This document shows positions 59,001-64,000 of a stretch of 64,000 nucleotides of DNA, one piece after another (the first letter of the stretch is position 1; every line of letters starts with the position of its first letter). This DNA is from Ferrimonas sp048263965 (GTDB lineage Bacteria; Pseudomonadota; Gammaproteobacteria; Enterobacterales; Shewanellaceae), in the NCBI RefSeq assembly GCF_048263965.1, contig NZ_JBLXDO010000002.1, positions 1 to 64,000 of the forward strand, written 5' to 3'. The translations under genes and the position numbers were made by a program. The notes below the pieces were generated by a model. It was not told where the DNA came from. It did no database searches and was given only the letters and a program-made list of their open reading frames with translations.

Positions 59001-59045
59001 AAGGCAGCCCGAAGGCTGCCTTGCGATCACTTTAGGGAGAGTGAT
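58997..59045 (-). terminator. Terminator after TonB receptor 4, two-hairpin element
   Basis: AAGGCAGCC-CGAA-GGCTGCCTT (59001-59022), six Us on the minus strand. A second stem ATCACT/AGTGAT (59026-59031 with 59040-59045) encloses TTAGGGAG. Same design as the feoB terminator. Confidence 0.88.
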
Positions 59046-61552
59046 TAAAAGCGGATGGATACACCACCAAAATAGGTGCGGCCAATGGTCTCATACACCT
59101 CAGGTACGGTACCGGCATCATTGCCATAGGGAACCATCGGCGGCTCTTCGTCGGTCAGGTTTCGCACCCCCAGAGTGGCACTCACCATTTCGTTGATGTA
59201 GTAGGTACCAGACAGGTTGTGGTAGGTGATGGAGTCGATCTTCTCACCGGTGTTGATCTCATCCATGGAGCCGATGTATCGGGCCGAGTAAAGCAACGCA
59301 AAATCATCATGACGCGCAGTCACAGTGAAGTTATTCTTCACCTCGGCATAGCCTCCGAACATGCCACCTATGGTGCCGGTGTAATCGATGCCATCCTGAT
59401 CAAACTCCAGCAGATAGGTCAGGTCGTTGTTGATCAGCCACTCCAGCCCGGCCGCCTCGAAACGATAATGGGCGTTGAAGTCGATGCCACTGGTGTCCTG
59501 GTAACCCACGTTGGTCAGCGGGCTGGTCAGGTTCTCCAGGTTGCCGTCCGCAGTGATGTTGAAGGTTTCACAAGCGCCGGCATCACCGCCATAACAGGCA
59601 TCCAGTCCCGCCTGTACATCCATACGGGCGATGGCGTTATCAATCTTGAAGGACCAGTAATCCACGGTAAAGGAGAGGCCATCCGCGAAGGCGGGAGAAT
59701 AAACCAAACCAAAGGTAAAGGAGTCAGACTCCTCCGCCTGGAGGTCCTCATCAGAGGTGTAGTTCACCAGAATCTGAGCATCCTGGGCATTGCCCCAGGG
59801 ATCAATCAGGTAATCGTAGGAGCCGGTGTTACCACCGTAGAGCTCGGTCACATTGGGCGCGCGGAAACCGGTGGCCACCACGGAGCGGAACATCAACTCA
59901 TCCGTGGGCTCCCAGGTCAGTCCCACTTTCCAGGTCGTCGCGCCCCCGAAGGTGTTGTACTCATCGTAGCGCAGGGCAAACTCGGCACTCAGGGTATCGG
60001 TGAACGGAATCGCCACCTCCTGATAGATGGAGAAGACGTTGTAGTCTCCATCTGTGGGGTCCTGTTGCGCCGCGGTGCCCTCCCCGGCCACAATCACCGG
60101 ATCCGGATTGTAGAAACCGCTCTCGTAACGATACTCGGCACCCAGGGCAAAGGAGACCATACCTGCGTCCACCTCGAACAGATCACCACTGATGACACCG
60201 GCCAGAATATGCTGGTCATTACCGCCATCGTTGGTCTCCAGGTAGGAGATGTCATTGATGAAGGAGTCGATGTCTTCGGAGTTGCCGGAGAACCAGGCAT
60301 CCTGGTTGGCGTAGATGGACTCCTCCATTTTCACCGCATTGATGGAGTTATGTACCCAGGTATCCGCCCGGTTGCGACCATAGGTATAGGACAGGTCCCA
60401 GTCCATTCCCTGGTTGATGTCGGCGTAGCCGCTGAACCCGGCAGAGAGTCTCAGGGTGTCGGTCTCCTGCTCATAGATGCGAGGACCGGCTTCCACCATA
60501 CGACGACGGTAGTTGATGCGACCGGTCTCATCGGCGGAGATGCCCGCAGCCAACATGTCATCGGTCAGGGTGATGCAGCGGCTCGGGTCCACGCCAGGCT
60601 CGCCACAGACGTCCAGCATCACGTCAGCGGGCTGAGGCGCCATCTGCTGCTTGGACTCACGGCGGGTGTAGAGCACATCTGCGGTGAAATTCAGATCGTC
60701 GTTCAACATCTGAGTGGTGTTGGCAAACAGGCTGTACTTGGTGCTGGGAGTTTGCAGATAGCTGTCATCGGTATAGTCGTAACCGAAGTCGCGCTCCTTC
60801 CAACCATCCTCGGTGGGCACATAGCCGCCCAGGGAGCCACCTGGCACAAAGGAGCTGGCCCCGGCAGGCACCCAGTCGCGATCCGCCTGCATCACTTCAC
60901 CGCGATCGGTGTAGGAGAAGCCGACGGTGTAGTTGGCGTTGTCAGTGGAAACACCATAGAGGGCGGAGATCTCAATGTTCTCACCATCACCCTCCTCGGT
61001 CATATCGCCGTTGATATCCAGCTGGAAACCTTCGAAGTCGGTCTTGGTGATGATGTTCACCACCCCAGCGATGGCATCGGATCCATAGACTGCCGAGGCG
61101 CCGTCTTTCAGCACTTCGATGCGCTGAATCATCGCCACCGGGATGGTGTTGAGATCCACCGCGCTGTCGGCGCCAGAGCCGGAGTTCACCATGCGGCGAC
61201 CGTTAAGCAGCACCAGAGTGCGGTTAGCCCCCATGCCGCGCAGGTCCACCTGGGCCACACCGTCGGCACCATTGTTGGTGGTCGAGCCTACCGCAGCACC
61301 CGCCATGGAGGGCTGGGACTGCAGCACCTGGTCAACAGAGGTGTAACCTTCGGCCTTGATGGTCGCAGAGTCAATCACGGTGACCGGAGAGGCGGTCTCC
61401 ATGTCCTGGCGCTGAATGCGGGAACCGGTGACCTGAATGCGCTCCACATCCTCCAACTGCTCCTGGGCCACGGCAGTACCTGTAACCGGCAACATGGCGC
61501 CGGCGATTACCCCAAAATGTACGGTTCTGGCCAGATAGGTTGGCTTATTCAT
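59045..61552 (-). CDS. TonB-dependent receptor 4
   Basis: 835 residues from ATG 61552 (MNKPTYLARTVHFG), with AGGGAGAAAGGG upstream. Signal peptide ends near GTAVA-QEQLEDVE; box ERIQVTGSRIQRQD; plug ASPVTVIDSATIK, GMGANRTLVLLNGRRM and VLKDGASAVYGSDAIAGVVNI; barrel ends IGRTYFGGVSIRF. Same general type as receptor 3. Upstream open codons to 61633 are unlikely. A CRP-like site lies 286 bp upstream. Substrate unknown. Confidence 0.93.
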   Translation of the reverse strand: MNKPTYLARTVHFGVIAGAMLPVTGTAVAQEQLEDVERIQVTGSRIQRQDMETASPVTVIDSATIKAEGYTSVDQVLQSQPSMAGAAVGSTTNNGADGVAQVDLRGMGANRTLVLLNGRRMVNSGSGADSAVDLNTIPVAMIQRIEVLKDGASAVYGSDAIAGVVNIITKTDFEGFQLDINGDMTEEGDGENIEISALYGVSTDNANYTVGFSYTDRGEVMQADRDWVPAGASSFVPGGSLGGYVPTEDGWKERDFGYDYTDDSYLQTPSTKYSLFANTTQMLNDDLNFTADVLYTRRESKQQMAPQPADVMLDVCGEPGVDPSRCITLTDDMLAAGISADETGRINYRRRMVEAGPRIYEQETDTLRLSAGFSGYADINQGMDWDLSYTYGRNRADTWVHNSINAVKMEESIYANQDAWFSGNSEDIDSFINDISYLETNDGGNDQHILAGVISGDLFEVDAGMVSFALGAEYRYESGFYNPDPVIVAGEGTAAQQDPTDGDYNVFSIYQEVAIPFTDTLSAEFALRYDEYNTFGGATTWKVGLTWEPTDELMFRSVVATGFRAPNVTELYGGNTGSYDYLIDPWGNAQDAQILVNYTSDEDLQAEESDSFTFGLVYSPAFADGLSFTVDYWSFKIDNAIARMDVQAGLDACYGGDAGACETFNITADGNLENLTSPLTNVGYQDTSGIDFNAHYRFEAAGLEWLINNDLTYLLEFDQDGIDYTGTIGGMFGGYAEVKNNFTVTARHDDFALLYSARYIGSMDEINTGEKIDSITYHNLSGTYYINEMVSATLGVRNLTDEEPPMVPYGNDAGTVPEVYETIGRTYFGGVSIRF

Positions 61553-61837
61553 CCCTTTCTCCCTTCTTATGATTGTCGTTGTTATGGGCCCCTCTTCTGG
61601 GGTTTCCCTGCCAGGATAGTGATGAATCACCAAATTAAGGTCAACGAAAGGAATGTCATGCTGTGGTAACCCCTTTGTTAAGGGGAAATCTCATATTGTG
61701 AGGGGAATCACGAGCGACTGAATATTTAGCTGAGATTATCTTTGAAAATAAGTGAATATCACTTTGCTAAAGTACCAAAGCCAGTGACAAAAACATCAGC
61801 AGGGGGTTTACAGAGTTAACTGGCCAGATCGCACTAA

Positions 61838-61853
61838 TGTGATCCGGATCACG
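61838..61853. promoter_or_regulatory. CRP-like site upstream of TonB receptor 4
   Basis: TGTGATCCGGATCACG matches TGTGA-N6-TCACA except the last base, and its inner bases are also symmetric. It lies 286 bp before the receptor 4 ATG, rather far for direct activation. Confidence 0.5.
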
Positions 61854-61860
61854 CAGGCGC

Positions 61861-61889
61861 AAAAAAAGGGGGACAGCCTGTCCCCCTTT
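61861..61889 (-). terminator. Terminator after DUF885 gene
   Basis: AAAGGGGGACA-GCC-TGTCCCCCTTT with an A-run on the plus strand giving Us on the minus strand. Confidence 0.92.
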
Positions 61890-61906
61890 ATCACACTGAA
61901 ATTGGA

Positions 61907-63724
61907 TTAACTTCTCGCGGTCTCAACCCAGCGGCGAATCTTCTGCTCCAGCACCGCCATGGGCAGAGAACCCGAGGTCAGAACCTGGTTGTGAAATGCC
62001 TTGAGATCAAAGTTGTCACCCAACTCCTTCTCGGCATAGGCGCGCAATTCCAGAATCTTCAACTGGCCCACCTTATAGGAGAGCGCCTGGCCAGGAATCG
62101 CCATGTAACGCTCTACCTCGGCGATGACATCAGTCTCCGCCAGAGGGCTGTTGTCCAGCATGTACTGAATCGCCTGCTCACGGCTCCAACCCTTGGCGTG
62201 CAGGCCGGTGTCCACCACCAGCCTCATGGCACGCAGCATCTCATCGGAGAGCTTGCCGAAATACTGGTAAGGATCACTGAACAGCCCCATCTCGATACCC
62301 AGGTACTCGGCATACAAAGCCCAGCCCTCTTCGAAGGCGGTGTAGCCGCCAAAGCGCTGGAACTCAGGAACTCCGTCCAACTCTTGCTTAATGGCAATCT
62401 GGAAGTGGTGGCCCGGTGCCGCTTCATGAAGGGACAGGGTGGTCATCCCCCATTTGGGCTGAGCCTTGAGATTGAAGGTGTTGATGTAGAACACCCCGGG
62501 ACGGCTACCATCTGGAGACGGCGCTTCGTAGGAGGCACCGGCAGCAGAACGTTCACGGAATGGCTCTACGGGCTTGACGATGTAATCCGCCTTGGGTGAC
62601 ACATCGAAATAGCCGGGAAGCACCGCATCGATGCGACTCTTCAGCCCCATATAGCCATCCACCAGATCCTGCTTGCTGGCAAAGAAGAACTTGGGATCGC
62701 TGCCCAGGTGTTCGAAGAAGGCTGCCAGGTCCCCCTCAAAACCCACCTGTTGGCGAACCCTATCCATCTCACTGAGGATGCGCGCCACCTCCTGAAGACC
62801 CAGTTCATGGATCTGGTTTACCGGCATCTGGGTGGTGGTGTTCTCATTGGCGAGGAACTGATACCAGTCTTTTCCATTGGGTAGCCCCCACCAGCCATGG
62901 GATCCACGGGAAGCGGGCAGATAGGTCTGGGTCAGATAGCCATCAAGTTTGGTCAGCGCCGGCATCAGCACCGTCATAATGGCCTCTTGATAGCGAGCCT
63001 TGAGCTTGGCCTTCTGTTCCTCATTCAGATCCGCTGGCAGCTGAGCCAATGGCTGGGCGAAAATGCTGTCGGCGGGATTCTCCACCAACTGCGCCTGAAC
63101 CTGGGGAATCATCCGCTCCACCAGGACCCGGGGCAGTACCACCTTGGATTCAATGCCCTGGTCCATACGCACTATGGCGCTGTCCACCCACTGGGCAAAG
63201 CCCTGCATTCGGCCAATGAAGTTATCGAAATCCTGCTCTGTCTCGAAGGGTTGGGCAGATTCGCCACTGCCCAGCTGAACCAAGGTAAACACCTTAGAGT
63301 AGAACTGGTTGAGTGGCAGCCAACGAGAGGGGTAGGTCTCGGCTTTCAACGCAGTCTGAACGTTGTAGCGGATCACTTCGAAGCCAATCTGGTTCTGTTC
63401 CGACAGCTGAGCGGTATCAATCTTGTTGAGATCGTCCAGCATCTTGCTGTTCATATCATGGCGAGCCTTGAGGTACTCCTCAGTCAGCTCATTACCAAAC
63501 AAGTGGTTATACTGGCTTCGACCGGCAAAGGTGGCACTGATGGGGTTGAGGGCCAACTGATCCTCAAAGTACTGGCCAACCAGCGCCAGGTATTGCTGTT
63601 CCATGCTCTGCTGAGCCTGTACCTGTGCCGCTTCGGTGTTCTGCTCCTTGGGCGTCTGGGCCGGTCCACAGGCTGCGGTGCCCAGCACCAGCGCCAGAGC
63701 CACAGCAAGTTTTGCCACTCTCAT
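61907..63724 (-). CDS. DUF885-family lipoprotein, putative metallopeptidase
   Basis: 605 residues. Lipobox GTAAC lipidates Cys19. The DUF885 hallmark LHEAAPGHHFQ (near residue 435) resembles a zinc HExxH-type site, followed by FEEGWALYAEYLG with a further Glu ligand. Members of the family have been proposed as carboxypeptidase-like enzymes; the substrate here is unknown. It is periplasmic or membrane attached. It stands alone, upstream of (on this strand) the TonB receptors, and may process imported peptides, but that is conjecture. Confidence 0.88.
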   Translation of the reverse strand: MRVAKLAVALALVLGTAACGPAQTPKEQNTEAAQVQAQQSMEQQYLALVGQYFEDQLALNPISATFAGRSQYNHLFGNELTEEYLKARHDMNSKMLDDLNKIDTAQLSEQNQIGFEVIRYNVQTALKAETYPSRWLPLNQFYSKVFTLVQLGSGESAQPFETEQDFDNFIGRMQGFAQWVDSAIVRMDQGIESKVVLPRVLVERMIPQVQAQLVENPADSIFAQPLAQLPADLNEEQKAKLKARYQEAIMTVLMPALTKLDGYLTQTYLPASRGSHGWWGLPNGKDWYQFLANENTTTQMPVNQIHELGLQEVARILSEMDRVRQQVGFEGDLAAFFEHLGSDPKFFFASKQDLVDGYMGLKSRIDAVLPGYFDVSPKADYIVKPVEPFRERSAAGASYEAPSPDGSRPGVFYINTFNLKAQPKWGMTTLSLHEAAPGHHFQIAIKQELDGVPEFQRFGGYTAFEEGWALYAEYLGIEMGLFSDPYQYFGKLSDEMLRAMRLVVDTGLHAKGWSREQAIQYMLDNSPLAETDVIAEVERYMAIPGQALSYKVGQLKILELRAYAEKELGDNFDLKAFHNQVLTSGSLPMAVLEQKIRRWVETARS

Positions 63725-64000
63725 TCAGTACTCCTTGTTATTTTATTTTAGGGATTGTTGACCTTTGGTGGTGTTCTTTGGCCGAGGAGGACGACAACCA
63801 ATCAAGGCGTTCGATTGAAGGCATAGTGGCCCTACGTCAAAATCGAACAACACAGAGTGGTTGGCGTTATTCCGGCCCCGCAGGGCGCAACATGATCACC
63901 AGTCCATAGCTGTTAGATTGAGTTCAAAACGCCTTAGTTACACGATGGCTGAATGCCGGCGCAAATTAAATCAGCAAAGAATAACAAACCCTATAGAGAC

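Larger units (their letters stand above)
61553..61906 (-). other. Intergenic region between receptor 4 and DUF885 gene
   Basis: 354 bp, AT-rich in the centre. It holds the DUF885 terminator (61861-61889) and a CRP-like palindrome (61838-61853). No ORF is credible. Confidence 0.55.

Noticed and set aside
1..64000. CRISPR arrays, tRNA/rRNA genes, prophage
   Set aside because: No regularly spaced repeats, cloverleaf or rRNA sequence, and no phage structural genes were seen.

Overview
The window reads as chromosomal DNA of a facultatively anaerobic, metal-reducing gammaproteobacterium. Protein sequences and gene order resemble Ferrimonas/Shewanella (Alteromonadales). That assignment is an inference from MtrCAB/CymA-like cytochromes, DUF2897, GlyGly-CTERM, YcbL and MiaE family members; no rRNA or tRNA gene is present to confirm it.

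Layout. 1-416: 5' part of an ISL3-type transposase cut by the window edge. 531-5900: glnS, a feoAB ferrous-iron operon with a Fur-box-like site, and a satP-type acetate transporter with a consensus CRP site. 5949-18886 (all minus strand): a complete CO-oxidation/H2-evolution module. It has two transcription units, hypA-cooF-cooS-cooC-cooT-cooJ-hypB and cooM-K-L-X-U-H-cooA. Each is preceded by a near-perfect CooA operator (TGTCR-N6-TGACA) exactly 32 bp centre-to-centre from a plausible -10 box. Together the genes encode Ni-CO dehydrogenase, its ferredoxin partner, nickel-insertion factors, an energy-converting membrane [NiFe] hydrogenase and the CO-sensing heme regulator.

19059-27735: an extracellular electron-transfer locus. 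A CymA-like tetraheme quinol dehydrogenase is divergent from two decaheme OmcA/MtrC lipoproteins, a decaheme MtrA/DmsE-type periplasmic cytochrome and an MtrB-type porin. The coo module and the Mtr conduit are back to back, so a CO- or H2-fed route to extracellular acceptors is conceivable, but nothing in the sequence proves the coupling. A 53-residue membrane protein follows.

28120-31481: two tandem YcbL-like metallo-beta-lactamase-fold hydrolases and formate-THF ligase. 31717-34134: a YhhN-like membrane protein behind an 11-codon upstream ORF, tRNA hydroxylase MiaE, and a LysR regulator. 34276-39873: a tripartite RND efflux operon. 39956-46042: a DUF2897 protein, a GlyGly-CTERM zinc metalloprotease, and a second RND pump with its adaptor. 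46266-48173: a chemoreceptor. 48451-61552: four TonB-dependent receptors (two of them close tandem paralogues) interrupted by an AT-richer methyltransferase. 61907-63724: a DUF885 lipoprotein peptidase-like protein. No CRISPR array, prophage or RNA gene was recognised.
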